This document shows positions 16,603 through 27,717 of a stretch of 64,000 nucleotides of DNA, one piece after another. The stretch's first letter is position 1. Every line of letters begins with the position of its first letter. The notes under the pieces were generated by a model, which did not search any database, was not told where the DNA came from, and was given only the letters and a program-made list of their open reading frames with translations. The translations under genes were made by a program, and so were the position numbers. Source of the DNA: Longimicrobiaceae bacterium. GTDB lineage: Bacteria > Gemmatimonadota > Gemmatimonadetes > Longimicrobiales > Longimicrobiaceae. The DNA lies in NCBI GenBank assembly GCA_030146875.1, contig JASLAX010000142.1, forward strand, positions 1 to 64,000, in the 5' to 3' direction.

Positions 16603-18240
16603 TCAGCGGCGCCGGTCGGCGGGGATCCACCACCGCGGGATGCTCTGGATCTTCCCGCGGGCGTCCATCTCCACCCCCTGCACCCGCGGCCCCACCGCCG
16701 CCATGTCCTCCTGCCAGAACAGGAAGGTGATGGGCTGGTCGCGCTGCAGCACGCGGGAGAACTGCGCCCACGCCTGCTTGGCCACGGCCGGGTCGGTGGC
16801 GCGCAGCCCCTGGTCGATCAGGCGGTCGGCCTCGGGCGAGCAGTAGCCGGCCCGGTTCGCCGACTGCGGCTTGCGTGCCTCCGCGCAGCTGAAGAGCGGG
16901 GTGGGGTCGACCTTGAAGTTGTCCAGCACCCAGCCCGAGACGACGGCGTCGTACTCGCGCGCCTTGTGCTGGCGCAGCATGGTCTGGAACTCGGTGGCGT
17001 TGATCTGCACGTCGGCGCCCACGGCCTTCATCTGCTGCTGCACGAAGGCGGCGATGTCCTGCCGCAGCCGGTTCTCGGCGTTGGTGAGCAGCGAGAAGCG
17101 CAGCGGCTTCCCGTTCTTCTCCACGATGCCGTCGCCGTTGGTGTCGGCCCACCCGGCCTCGGCCAGCAGGCGCTTGGCGCCGGCCACGTCGTGCGGCAGC
17201 GCCGGGATGTCGGTGTACATGGGGCTCCAGGGCGGGATGAACCCCTCCGCGGGCTTCCCGAAGCCCTGCAGCAGCCCCTCGATGAGCTGCGGCCGGTTCA
17301 CCGACATGGCCAGCGCGCGGCGCACCCGGGGATCGGTGAAGGGCTCGCGGGCGGTGTTCCAGCCGATGTAGGCGAACTCGCGGCCGGGGAAGTGGTTGAG
17401 CTGGATCCCCTGCTGGTCGCGCACCTGCGTGGCCTGGTCGGGCAGGAGCGAGTAGCCGATGACGTCGGCGCTCCCGTTCACCAGCTCCGTCACCATGGTC
17501 GTGGGCTCCGGGATCACGCGGAACACCACGCGGTCCAGGAACGGCCGCCCGCCCAGCGCCTGCGGGAAGTCGGGGTTGGCCTCCAGCGTCAGCGCCTGTC
17601 CCGTCTGCCACGACGCGAACTTGAACGGCCCGCTCCCCACCGGCTGCCGGTTGAACGGCGCCTGCGCGAGCTGCGCGGGGGCCACCCCCTCCAGCAGGTG
17701 CTTGGGCATCGGCGCCCACCAGAAGCCGTCGAGCGCCTGGGCGTGCGGGGCGACGAACGAGAAGCGGATGGTCTGCGGGTCTACCACGGTGGCGGACTTC
17801 ACCATGTTCAGGAACGCGGAGCCCAGCAGCGAGGCGGTCTCGGGGTTCTTGGCCAGGTCGAAGGTGAACTTGACGTCCTCGGCGGTGACGGGCTTGCCGT
17901 CGTGCCACTTCACGTCGTTGCGCAGGTGGAAGACGACGGCCGTGTCGCTCAGCTCCCAGCGCTCCGCCAGCCAGGCCTGGGCCCCCAGCTTCTCGTCGTA
18001 CCGGATGAGCGGGGTGAAGAGCATGAAGCGGGCGACGTCGTCGGACGTCAGGTGGGTGTTGGTGACCGTGTTGAAGGCCTGGAAGTCGCCCAGCACGCCC
18101 ACGATGGCCGTGCCGCCCGGGGTGGGGTTCCCCGCCGGCGCCCCCGCCTTCCCCTTCCCCGCATCGCCGCCCCCGCCGCCGCATGCGGCCAGGAGAAGGG
18201 CCGTCACGGCCCCCATCGCCCCTCGTACGGTCGCGTTCAT
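16603..18240 (-). CDS. ABC importer substrate-binding lipoprotein (SBP_bac_5), paralogue 1
   Basis: 545 aa from ATG 18240 (MNATVRGAMGAVTALLLAACGGG, lipobox Cys about 20). It matches paralogues 2 and 3 in order of motifs: GGTAIVGVLGDFQAFN, DGKPVTAEDVKFTFDLAKNPET, TNGDGIVEKNGKPLRF. Longer frames to 18462 lack a signal peptide at the start and are rejected. It opens the opp operon; the lipoate ligase gene ends 71 bp upstream on the same strand. Confidence 0.92.
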   Translation of the reverse strand: MNATVRGAMGAVTALLLAACGGGGGDAGKGKAGAPAGNPTPGGTAIVGVLGDFQAFNTVTNTHLTSDDVARFMLFTPLIRYDEKLGAQAWLAERWELSDTAVVFHLRNDVKWHDGKPVTAEDVKFTFDLAKNPETASLLGSAFLNMVKSATVVDPQTIRFSFVAPHAQALDGFWWAPMPKHLLEGVAPAQLAQAPFNRQPVGSGPFKFASWQTGQALTLEANPDFPQALGGRPFLDRVVFRVIPEPTTMVTELVNGSADVIGYSLLPDQATQVRDQQGIQLNHFPGREFAYIGWNTAREPFTDPRVRRALAMSVNRPQLIEGLLQGFGKPAEGFIPPWSPMYTDIPALPHDVAGAKRLLAEAGWADTNGDGIVEKNGKPLRFSLLTNAENRLRQDIAAFVQQQMKAVGADVQINATEFQTMLRQHKAREYDAVVSGWVLDNFKVDPTPLFSCAEARKPQSANRAGYCSPEADRLIDQGLRATDPAVAKQAWAQFSRVLQRDQPITFLFWQEDMAAVGPRVQGVEMDARGKIQSIPRWWIPADRRR

Positions 18241-18311
18241 CCCATTCCCCCGGCGTGCGTTCGCTTCCCGGCCCGCCGACCCCTGCCGAGCGGACCTCCC
18301 GAATGACGGCG

Positions 18312-19124
18312 TCACAGATGCCAGGTCCATGCCGGGCCGGCGAAGCGCGCGGCGTGCCCGGCCGCCCGCTCCTCCTCCTCCGGCGTGGGCGCATCGCGCG
18401 CCGTCTCCACCCCCAGCGCCTCGCGCCACCCCTCCGCCAGCGCCGCCGTGAGCTCCTCCCACCCGGGGACGCCTCCCAGCAGCCCTCCCAGCGTCGCCGG
18501 CGCCTCCGCCTCCTCCCCCGCCCCCCCTTCCAGGAGGAGCGTCCGCACCGCCGTCTGGTCGTCCTCCAGCAGCAGCGACCCGTGCTGCAGCAGCGTGCGG
18601 CCGCTCCGCCGCTGCGCGCTGCCGACCAGCTTGCGTCCGCCCGCCACCACCTCGCCCTCCGCGGGGTCCGCGAAGCAGGGGCGGAGCGAGGGCGCCGCGG
18701 CCCGTCCCGCCCCGGGCTGCAGCGCGGCGGGAACGCCCAGGCGCCGCAGCCCCGCCACCAGCGCCCGGTTCACGGCCGCGTACGCCTCGCGCGGCGGGCC
18801 CAGCGCCCCGTCCGCCACCGCCACCGAGTACGTGAGCTCGCGGTCGTGGAGCACCGCGCGCCCCCCGGTCGGCCGGCGGACCACGTCCAGCCCCCGCGCC
18901 GCCAGCGCCGCGCGGTCGTAGCGGCCACGCGCCGGCTGGTTACGGCCCAGCGAGAGGCACGCCGGCGACCAGCGGTAGAAGCGCAGGACCGGCGGCCCGC
19001 CCCGCTTCACCGACTCCGCCAGCGCCTCGTCCAGGGCCATGTTCCAGGCGCCGGGCGCGGGCGGGGTGTCGAGGAGGCGCCAGGGGCGGGCCTCGACGGG
19101 TGGGGCGGGTGCGGGGGGGGTCAC
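18312..19124 (-). CDS. Lipoate-protein ligase A family protein (BPL/LplA/LipB fold)
   Basis: 270 aa from GTG 19124. N-terminal RLLDTPPAPGAWNMALDEAL, then the ligase core: RFYRWSPACLSLGRNQ and the lipoyl-AMP / ligand loop VVRRPTGGRAVLHDRELTYSV, and KLVGSAQRRSGRTLLQHGSLLL with the probable catalytic Lys. Such enzymes attach lipoate or octanoate to E2 or H proteins. gcvH lies 3.5 kb away and gcvP further on, so H protein is a likely client; this is inference. LipM-type octanoyltransferase is the main alternative. Confidence 0.85.
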   Translation of the reverse strand: MTPPAPAPPVEARPWRLLDTPPAPGAWNMALDEALAESVKRGGPPVLRFYRWSPACLSLGRNQPARGRYDRAALAARGLDVVRRPTGGRAVLHDRELTYSVAVADGALGPPREAYAAVNRALVAGLRRLGVPAALQPGAGRAAAPSLRPCFADPAEGEVVAGGRKLVGSAQRRSGRTLLQHGSLLLEDDQTAVRTLLLEGGAGEEAEAPATLGGLLGGVPGWEELTAALAEGWREALGVETARDAPTPEEEERAAGHAARFAGPAWTWHL

Positions 19125-19178
19125 GGCGGGAGGATAGGAGCCGCGCGGAGCGTCGTCAATGGCGAGGCCTTGGAAATG

Positions 19179-19215
19179 GAGAGGCCCCGGGGCGTCGTCG
19201 CGCCCGGGGCCTCTC
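19179..19215. terminator. Hairpin ending the propeller / Cys-rich lipoprotein operon
   Basis: GAGAGGCCCCGGGGCG, loop, then CGCCCGGGGCCTCTC. One bulged base. It lies 20 bp past the stop of the 19236 gene and upstream of the lipoate ligase start. Confidence 0.6.
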
Positions 19216-19235
19216 CCCGCCGGATGTCGGTGCCT

Positions 19236-19685
19236 TCAGGGGGTGAACCACCGGGAGGAGGGAAAACGCTTCACATCGTACCGGTACGATGGCTCCACGA
19301 GCGCCGTCTGCAGGTCGCGGAGCAGCGACCGCGTCCGCGGGTCCGCGTACCACCGCCGGAACTCCTCCTCGCCCTCGAAGGCGAACCCCACCTCCACCAC
19401 CGCCGTGCCCTCCCGCCCCGTGGAGGCGTCCACCGTCACCACGGCCAGGCTGCCCTGCGCGGCGACGGCCGTCGTCAGCAGCGGAGGCAGGCTCGCCAGC
19501 TCGCCACGGGGGACGACGATACGGCCACGGACCAGGAAGCGCACGATCGACCGCGTCTCCTGCCGGGCTCCGGGTGCCGCCTCCTGCGCCGCCGTCGGCG
19601 CCGCGCCCGCTACCGCGAGGCAGATCGCGAGGGACACGGCGCGAACGCGGGGGATCCGACGGACGGTCGTCGCCAGCGGGCTCAT
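19236..19685 (-). CDS. Short exported protein of unknown function
   Basis: 149 aa. Signal peptide ending ...AAPTAAQEAAP (about residue 34), then a compact domain: SIVRFLVRGRIVVPRGELASL, TVDASTGREGTAVVEVGFAF, FEGEEEFRRWYADPRTRSLL. No cysteine. ATG 19685 overlaps the preceding stop in ATGA, so its translation is coupled to the Cys-rich lipoprotein gene. The EEEFRRWYADP segment suggests a small alpha/beta domain. I do not recognise the family. Confidence 0.75.
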   Translation of the reverse strand: MSPLATTVRRIPRVRAVSLAICLAVAGAAPTAAQEAAPGARQETRSIVRFLVRGRIVVPRGELASLPPLLTTAVAAQGSLAVVTVDASTGREGTAVVEVGFAFEGEEEFRRWYADPRTRSLLRDLQTALVEPSYRYDVKRFPSSRWFTP

Positions 19686-20431
19686 CCCGTGCCCTTCGGC
19701 GCCTTGTCGATGGCGACGCAGATGCAATCGCACCGAGCGATATCGCAGCAGGAGTAGTATCCAGCGCTGCAGGTCACGCCGCAGCTCTGGGAGTTGATGC
19801 ACCCTACGTTGCACGAGGTAGATCCCGCGCCGCCCGAGTCGCACGTAGCCTCGTCGAAAAGAGACTCGGCGCTGAAGGGCGCCCCGTTTGCTACGGGAGC
19901 CGGGCGACCGCACGCTCGCCGCAGGTCGGAGGTGGTGAGCCACCCTTCCTCGGCCGACCACGCCCCTTCCCGCCAGGAAAGACCGTAGCCCCGCGCGTCG
20001 AGAAGGGAACCGGACGCTGTCCGCAGCCTCTGCCGATCCCCCGCCCCCAATCTCCGGTCCTGCAGCGCAAGCCGCACCAACGTCCTTCCCTCGGCATTGA
20101 GGACGACAACCGCCGACGGCTCGCGCACCACGCGCGCGTCGGGGACCCGGAGGCGGGATGCCGGAGCCTGGGGACCGAGGCGCTGCAGGACCGCGATCCG
20201 ATCCACGATCCCGTCTGGCACTCCGTCCGGACCCTCCACATCCAATCCTAGCAGCACTTCATATCCGTCCGAGGCGGGTTGTATAAAGACGTCGCCAGCC
20301 AGTTCCTCCATCGGGCGCCACGTTCCGGCGGACTCGAGCACCGCCGGATCCGAGGCTCCCGTCGGAGTCTCTTCGCGATCACACGCAACCGTACCGAGGA
20401 GCACCGTGAGCAGGACGGCTCGGAGTTTCAT
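19682..20431 (-). CDS. Lipoprotein with a cysteine-rich C-terminal tail
   Basis: 249 aa. Lipobox LLGTVACDRE (Cys about 17). The middle (about 30-180) looks like an ordinary exported domain. The last 55 residues carry ten cysteines, including SCNVGCINSQSCGVTC and SCCDIARCDCICV, followed by a short hydrophilic end. Such a tail suggests a disulphide-knotted or metal-binding domain, or a modified core peptide fused to a lipoprotein. It sits between a propeller lipoprotein gene (65 bp upstream) and a coupled small exported protein. Function unknown. Confidence 0.78.
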   Translation of the reverse strand: MKLRAVLLTVLLGTVACDREETPTGASDPAVLESAGTWRPMEELAGDVFIQPASDGYEVLLGLDVEGPDGVPDGIVDRIAVLQRLGPQAPASRLRVPDARVVREPSAVVVLNAEGRTLVRLALQDRRLGAGDRQRLRTASGSLLDARGYGLSWREGAWSAEEGWLTTSDLRRACGRPAPVANGAPFSAESLFDEATCDSGGAGSTSCNVGCINSQSCGVTCSAGYYSCCDIARCDCICVAIDKAPKGTG

Positions 20432-20496
20432 CGAGGATCTTTCTGCAAAGTGTTCGGAATACCGGCCCGGTGGAGGTCTATCTCGACGTCAGACGA

Positions 20497-21726
20497 TCAG
20501 CGGTTGCCTTTCTTCCGGTCCAACGCGTAGAGCCTGATGCTCTCCACGCCTTCTTCATCCACATGCCGGCCGAGGACGAAGTCACGCCCGATGTGCATGG
20601 CACGGAAAGCATCCGGCATGCGCAACCTCCCAAGCCAGCGTCCGTCTGGAGCGAAGATCGTCCACTCCACCGTCCGGTCCCACGACGGACGCGAATGCAG
20701 CACCCACAGGTATCCAAGGTCGTCCACGAGCAGGCGGCCGTGAGCAGGGAGCGTGGCGGGGAAAGGCACCTGCGTCAGGTAGCGTTCCAGGCGGTCCCGA
20801 CCCGGCCCCGTGACACCCTCCAGCTCCTCGCGCCGGTACCGCTCGGCATCCGCCGCGGCAACCGGCACGGGGGCGTGGTCGGCACGGACGACCCGCCGAA
20901 GGCCGTTTCGCCCGTACACGCGGAACTCCACCGCGTCGCCGCTTCCCACGAACACCGAGTCGCCCCCGACTGCGAGCTGCAGGGCACGGCCGAACGGGAA
21001 TGGGAATCCGGTGGTACCCCTCCCTTCCCGCTGCACGAAGGTCTCGTCTCCCGGCGCGCGGGCCAGGACGTTCAGCACCCTGCCGTCGGCGCCCGTACGG
21101 ACGAGCGTGACGGTGTCCCGCATGCGGCCGATACCCCCGGCCGCACCCGGGGTGGGGGCGGATCGCGCGACGATCTCTCCGTTCCGCAGCCTCCCTACCG
21201 CCCAGAGCCGCGGCTGAACCCCCTGCGGGAGCGGAGGGGTGCCAGAGAGGCTCGCCGTTCGGCCCGGCGCGCCGCTCGCCGGCAGGAACGTGAGGCGCCC
21301 CTGGATGAAGTCCCACACCAGGACCGTGTCCCCGGGCAGGAGCGCCAGCATCTCCATGGCCTGGAACTGACCCGGCCCGGAGCCTTCGCTACCCACCGAC
21401 CGCAGATGCCTGCCGTTCGCGCCGTAGACGCGCACCTGGTGGGAGCCCTCGTCCGCGACGACGATCGTACCGTCGGGGTGTCGCCGCGCCCCCGCGACGC
21501 GGTGGAACGTGTACTCCGGAGCACCCTCGCCCACGCCGATCGTCAGCGACGGAGTGTCCGCCAGGCTCCACCCCTCGTCCGCACCCCACGCCGGTGCGGC
21601 GCTCCGCACGATGGTGGTGCCCGCGCTGTCGCTCACCACCGTCCCGCCGAGTCGCTCGTTGGTGCCGCCACACGCGGCGGCCAACCCCGAGAGGGCGGCG
21701 ACGCATAGAGTTCGGTAGCGAAGCAT
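20497..21726 (-). CDS. Lipoprotein with a six-bladed beta-propeller (NHL-like)
   Basis: 409 aa from ATG 21726. Lipobox LAAACGGTN (Cys about 19). Blade-like repeats: HPDGTIVVADEGSHQVRVYGANGRHLRSVG, LPGDTVLVWDFIQGRLTFL, GDSVFVGSGDAVEFRVYGRNG and LLVDDLGYLWVLHSRP, the last with a TIFAPDGRWLGRL strand pair. Propellers of this type are abundant as periplasmic lipoproteins in Bacteroidota and Gemmatimonadota and have no known enzymatic role. It is first in a three-gene unit with the Cys-rich lipoprotein. Confidence 0.82.
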   Translation of the reverse strand: MLRYRTLCVAALSGLAAACGGTNERLGGTVVSDSAGTTIVRSAAPAWGADEGWSLADTPSLTIGVGEGAPEYTFHRVAGARRHPDGTIVVADEGSHQVRVYGANGRHLRSVGSEGSGPGQFQAMEMLALLPGDTVLVWDFIQGRLTFLPASGAPGRTASLSGTPPLPQGVQPRLWAVGRLRNGEIVARSAPTPGAAGGIGRMRDTVTLVRTGADGRVLNVLARAPGDETFVQREGRGTTGFPFPFGRALQLAVGGDSVFVGSGDAVEFRVYGRNGLRRVVRADHAPVPVAAADAERYRREELEGVTGPGRDRLERYLTQVPFPATLPAHGRLLVDDLGYLWVLHSRPSWDRTVEWTIFAPDGRWLGRLRMPDAFRAMHIGRDFVLGRHVDEEGVESIRLYALDRKKGNR

Positions 21727-21822
21727 CGGCAAGGGCCACACAGGAAGCGGGGACGACGGGAACCGAAGGGAATCTACGTTACGGATTGTCCCCTCCGGGC
21801 GCAATGACGGAGAACGACGAAG

Positions 21823-21851
21823 GGCCCCGGAAGCTCACGCGCTCCGGGGCC
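21823..21851. terminator. Hairpin downstream of the UPF0173 gene
   Basis: GGCCCCGGA and TCCGGGGCC separated by 11 bases, 24 bp past the stop of the hydrolase gene. No U-tract. Confidence 0.55.
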
Positions 21852-21875
21852 GTCCTCCCGTCCCGCCGCGGCGGC

Positions 21876-22565
21876 TCAGATCGTCAGCGACGCCCCCGGC
21901 TTCACCACCTCCACCCGCGCCCGGTCGCCCACGAGGCGGCGGAAGGTCTCGGGATCCTGCTCGATCACGGGGAAGGTGTCGTAGTGCATGGGCACGACGG
22001 TCTGCGGCCCGATGAACTCCACGGCGCGGGCGGCATCCTCGGGACCCATGGTGAAGTTGTCGCCGATGGGGAGAAGGGCCACGTCCACCTGCCCCTTCAG
22101 GAGCTGCATGTCCATGATGAGCGCCGTGTCCCCCGCGAAGTAGAGGCGCGGGCCGCCCTTCAGGTTCAGCAGGAAGCCGCAGCAGTCGGTGGTGAAGGCG
22201 CCCTCGTCGTCTCCCGCGATGCTCCCGGTGTGCAGCGCGGGGGTCAGCTTCACGCGGCCGAACGGGAACTCGTGCCCCCCGCCGATGTTCATCCCGTGCC
22301 CGTTCTGCACCCCCTGCTTCTGGCAGAAGGAGACCAGCTCGAAGGTGGAGACGACCGTGGCCCCCGTGGCCTTCGCGACCTTGACGCAGTCGGCGAAGTG
22401 GTCGAAGTGCCCGTGAGAGACCAGGATGTAGTCCAGCGGGCCGATGTCGTCCGCCGTGCGGTCCGACTTCGGGTTCTCGTCCAGCCACGGGTCGAACAGG
22501 ATCCGGGTGCCGTCGTCGGTCTCCAGCGTCCAGCAGGAGTGGCCGTGGAAGCTCAGGGTCGCCAT
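21876..22565 (-). CDS. UPF0173-type metal-dependent hydrolase (metallo-beta-lactamase fold)
   Basis: 229 aa, the family length. Metal-binding motifs: HGHSCW near the N-terminus, VSHGHFDHFAD (HxHxDH), FAGDTAL and PMHYDTFPV. UPF0173/YtkL proteins are cytosolic zinc hydrolases whose physiological substrate is not settled. It lies 31 bp downstream of gcvH on the same strand, so probably co-transcribed, although a functional link to glycine cleavage is not established. Confidence 0.92.
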   Translation of the reverse strand: MATLSFHGHSCWTLETDDGTRILFDPWLDENPKSDRTADDIGPLDYILVSHGHFDHFADCVKVAKATGATVVSTFELVSFCQKQGVQNGHGMNIGGGHEFPFGRVKLTPALHTGSIAGDDEGAFTTDCCGFLLNLKGGPRLYFAGDTALIMDMQLLKGQVDVALLPIGDNFTMGPEDAARAVEFIGPQTVVPMHYDTFPVIEQDPETFRRLVGDRARVEVVKPGASLTI

Positions 22566-22596
22566 GCGCGTGCTCCGGTGGAGGGGTCCGTCCGCG

Positions 22597-22983
22597 TCAG
22601 CCGATCAGCGCCTCGTAGGCCGCCGCGTCCAGCAGCCCCTCGACCACGGACGGGTCCGCGACGCGCAGCTTGATCATCCAGCCCTCGCCGTACGGGTCGC
22701 TGTTCACCAGCGCCGGGTTGGCGTCCAGAGCGGCGTTCGACTCCACCACCTCGCCCGCGGCGGGGCAGTACAGGTCGGAGACGGCCTTCACCGCCTCGAT
22801 GGTGCCGAACACGGCCATGTCGTCGAACGTCGTGCCCGCCGCGGGCAGCTCCACGAACACCACGTCGCCCAGCTCGCCCTGCGCGTAGTCGGTGATCCCC
22901 ACGTAGAACACGCCCGGCTCGCCGGCGCTCTTCAGGTACTCGTGCTCCTTGGTGTAGCGAAGGTCCTGCGGAACGTTGGCCAT
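22597..22983 (-). CDS. gcvH: Glycine cleavage system H protein
   Basis: 128 aa, the usual length. It carries the lipoyl-lysine motif GTIEAVKAVSDLYCP (Lys66), preceded by LGDVVFVELP and followed by NPYGEGWM-like NSDPYGEGWMIKL. The lipoylated H protein shuttles the aminomethyl group from P to T protein. It faces away from gcvP, which lies 1.7 kb further on the plus strand; gcvT is not in the window. Confidence 0.97.
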   Translation of the reverse strand: MANVPQDLRYTKEHEYLKSAGEPGVFYVGITDYAQGELGDVVFVELPAAGTTFDDMAVFGTIEAVKAVSDLYCPAAGEVVESNAALDANPALVNSDPYGEGWMIKLRVADPSVVEGLLDAAAYEALIG

Positions 22984-23134
22984 TGGCTCCTCCAGGGGGT
23001 TTCCGGGCGTGCGGGAGACGCGGGGGAGAATACGGGCCCTCTCCGGGAGGGTCAAGCGCGCGCCCGCTTCCCCCGCTCCCGACGCGGAGGTTCCGCGGCG
23101 ACGGCTCCGTCTTCGCCCTCCTTCGGGTTGCTGC

Positions 23135-23232
23135 CAGGGACTTCTCGCGCGGCAGGCGACGACGAAGAGGGGAGACGCGGAGAGCGCGGAGACGCGGAGA
23201 ACGGCAACGGCGCCTGGTCGTTTCCGCGCCTC
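23135..23232 (+). repeat. Interspersed repeat families A and B, copy in the gcvH upstream region
   Basis: Starts CAGGGACTTCTCGCGCGGCA (family A, compare 1508) and runs into GGGAGACGCGGAGAGCGCGG then AGACGCGGAGAACGG (family B, compare 8126 and 48050). It fills much of the 375-base gap 22984-23358 between the gcvH start and the zinc-ribbon gene stop, so the gcvH promoter must lie at the left of the gap. Confidence 0.6.
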
Positions 23233-23302
23233 CGCGTCCAGAAAGGCAGGATCGGAACGAGACGGGGGGCGGCCGAGCGTTGGAGAACGGAGGGGATGCG
23301 AA

Positions 23303-23334
23303 GAGCCCCGTCCGGCGATCGCCGGGCGGGGCTC
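23303..23334. terminator. Hairpin downstream of the zinc-ribbon membrane protein gene
   Basis: GAGCCCCGTCCGGCG and its partner CGCCGGGCGGGGCTC surround a short centre (ATC region). Lies 24 bp past the stop at 23359. Confidence 0.6.
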
Positions 23335-23358
23335 CCATCGAGGGCGAGCGGGCGGGAC

Positions 23359-24447
23359 TCAGCTCGCCGCAGCGTCCTCGTCCACGATCTCCGGCTGTCC
23401 GGTGCCGCCGCGGCGCACCTTCAGGCGGACCGGCTGTCCCCGCTCGTAGCGGTCGTACTCCGCCTGCGACACCTCGCGCTCGTACGACTTCCCCTCCGCG
23501 TCGGTGAAGCGGAGCACGTAGCGCTGGATGCGCGCGCCCTCCCGCTCCTTCCTGCCGATCTTCACCGCGGGCCACTCCGGCTCCCTGGCCGCGTCGCCGC
23601 GCGCCCAGGCGGTGTCGTCCGGCAGCCAACGCTCGATGTCGAACACGTACTTCGTTCCGTAGATCGGCTCCTGCCGGTAGACGGGCTCCTCGTACGTCTC
23701 GGTGCGGTAGCGCGTCTCGTACTGGGGCTCGGTGCAGATCCGGTCCTCGAAGTAGCCGTTGCCGCGGTCCACCGAGCCGCAGGTGTAGGTGCGCGTCCCC
23801 GTCTGCACCCGCTCGGAGACCTGGCGCGTGCGCGTCTCGTGGTGGTCCAGCACGCGCCGGTGGGAGCGGACCGCGCGGAAGGAGCGCCGGGTGCGGCCAC
23901 CCTGCGGCACCGACCAGTCCTCCTCGGTGACGGTGCGGTGCTCCTGCACCTCGATGGCGCGCGTCCAGTCCTTGCCGTCGATCGTCGCCGCCACCTCCTT
24001 CGGCGAGTTCCACCAGGCCACGCCCGCGAGCAGCGCGGCGAAGAAGATGGGCGCCTTCCACCTCCGGCGCGGCTTCGGCGGCGTCTCGGCCACGGCCGTG
24101 TCGGCCGTGTCGGCCGCGCGGCGGCGGTCGCGCGCCGAGCGCGGGATCTCGTCCATCTCGTACTCGTGCGTGTCCTGCTGGGGCGACGAGCCGCGCGCGG
24201 CGCCGCACCCGGGGCAGTCGTCCTGGGCCGCGCGGGCGCTGGCGCCGCAGTGCTCGCAGATCCAGTCGGCGCCGGCGCGGGCCTGCGCCAGCAGCCCGGC
24301 ATAGGTGACCTCGGGCGCGTCCTGGGGCAGGTAGAAGCGCACCCCGTCCGGGCGGGGGGTGCCGCAGGAGGGGCAGCCGACCCGGCGCCCCGGCACCCCG
24401 GCCGTGCCGCAGGTGGGGCAGTCCCAGCGTCCTTCGCGAATGGCCAT
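23359..24447 (-). CDS. Zinc-ribbon protein with one membrane segment
   Basis: 362 aa. The N-terminal 90 residues contain four CxxC-type zinc knuckles (CPTCG, CPSCG, CEHCG, CPGCG), pairing as two zinc ribbons. A basic stretch precedes one membrane helix (APIFFAALLAGVAWW, about 132-147). The rest is a charged, Tyr/Arg/Glu-rich domain with QYETRYRTETYEEPVYRQEPIYGTKY-like repeats, related in style to proteins that follow zinc ribbons in many bacteria. No enzyme motif is visible. It is divergent from gcvP, sharing a 237-bp intergenic region. Confidence 0.85.
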   Translation of the reverse strand: MAIREGRWDCPTCGTAGVPGRRVGCPSCGTPRPDGVRFYLPQDAPEVTYAGLLAQARAGADWICEHCGASARAAQDDCPGCGAARGSSPQQDTHEYEMDEIPRSARDRRRAADTADTAVAETPPKPRRRWKAPIFFAALLAGVAWWNSPKEVAATIDGKDWTRAIEVQEHRTVTEEDWSVPQGGRTRRSFRAVRSHRRVLDHHETRTRQVSERVQTGTRTYTCGSVDRGNGYFEDRICTEPQYETRYRTETYEEPVYRQEPIYGTKYVFDIERWLPDDTAWARGDAAREPEWPAVKIGRKEREGARIQRYVLRFTDAEGKSYEREVSQAEYDRYERGQPVRLKVRRGGTGQPEIVDEDAAAS

Positions 24448-24684
24448 CGTGCCGTCCGGCCTGGAGGGGAATGGCGAGGGCCGCGCGCGGGGCGGGCCAT
24501 GGTGCGGAAGAGCGATGCGGCGGATGTAAGATGTTTCATCGCCCGCGCTTTGGGAAGCGGGGGGAGCCCCGTCCCGCGGGGAGGGCGGGTGCCGGGAGCG
24601 GACGCCGCGGGGGAGTTTGCCCTCCCCCGGCCGGGGCGGTAGATTCCGCGCGCTTCAGCCGCGCAACCCACCGGAAGGACCACA

Positions 24685-27561
<2,877 letters not shown>

Positions 27562-27642
27562 CGAGCGGGCCGGCAGACCGCCGGACGTGGCTCCGGGTGC
27601 TGAGGTTCGCATCCTGCCGCCCCGGTGCTGGCGGGATGGACG

Positions 27643-27673
27643 AAGGGGCGGGCTTGTCGCGAGCCCGCCCCTT
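27643..27673. terminator. Bidirectional hairpin between gcvP and the DUF4390 operon
   Basis: AAGGGGCGGGCT, loop TGTCGCG, AGCCCGCCCCTT, followed by TCG. It separates convergent genes and could stop transcription in both directions. Confidence 0.7.
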
Positions 27674-27717
27674 TCGCTGGTCATCGGCCGGGGAGGCTCT
27701 CGCCCGGCGGGCCCGCC

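Noticed and set aside
24448..24684. Glycine riboswitch upstream of gcvP
   Set aside because: The 5' region is GC-rich and I find no glycine aptamer consensus; only a weak possible promoter for gcvP.
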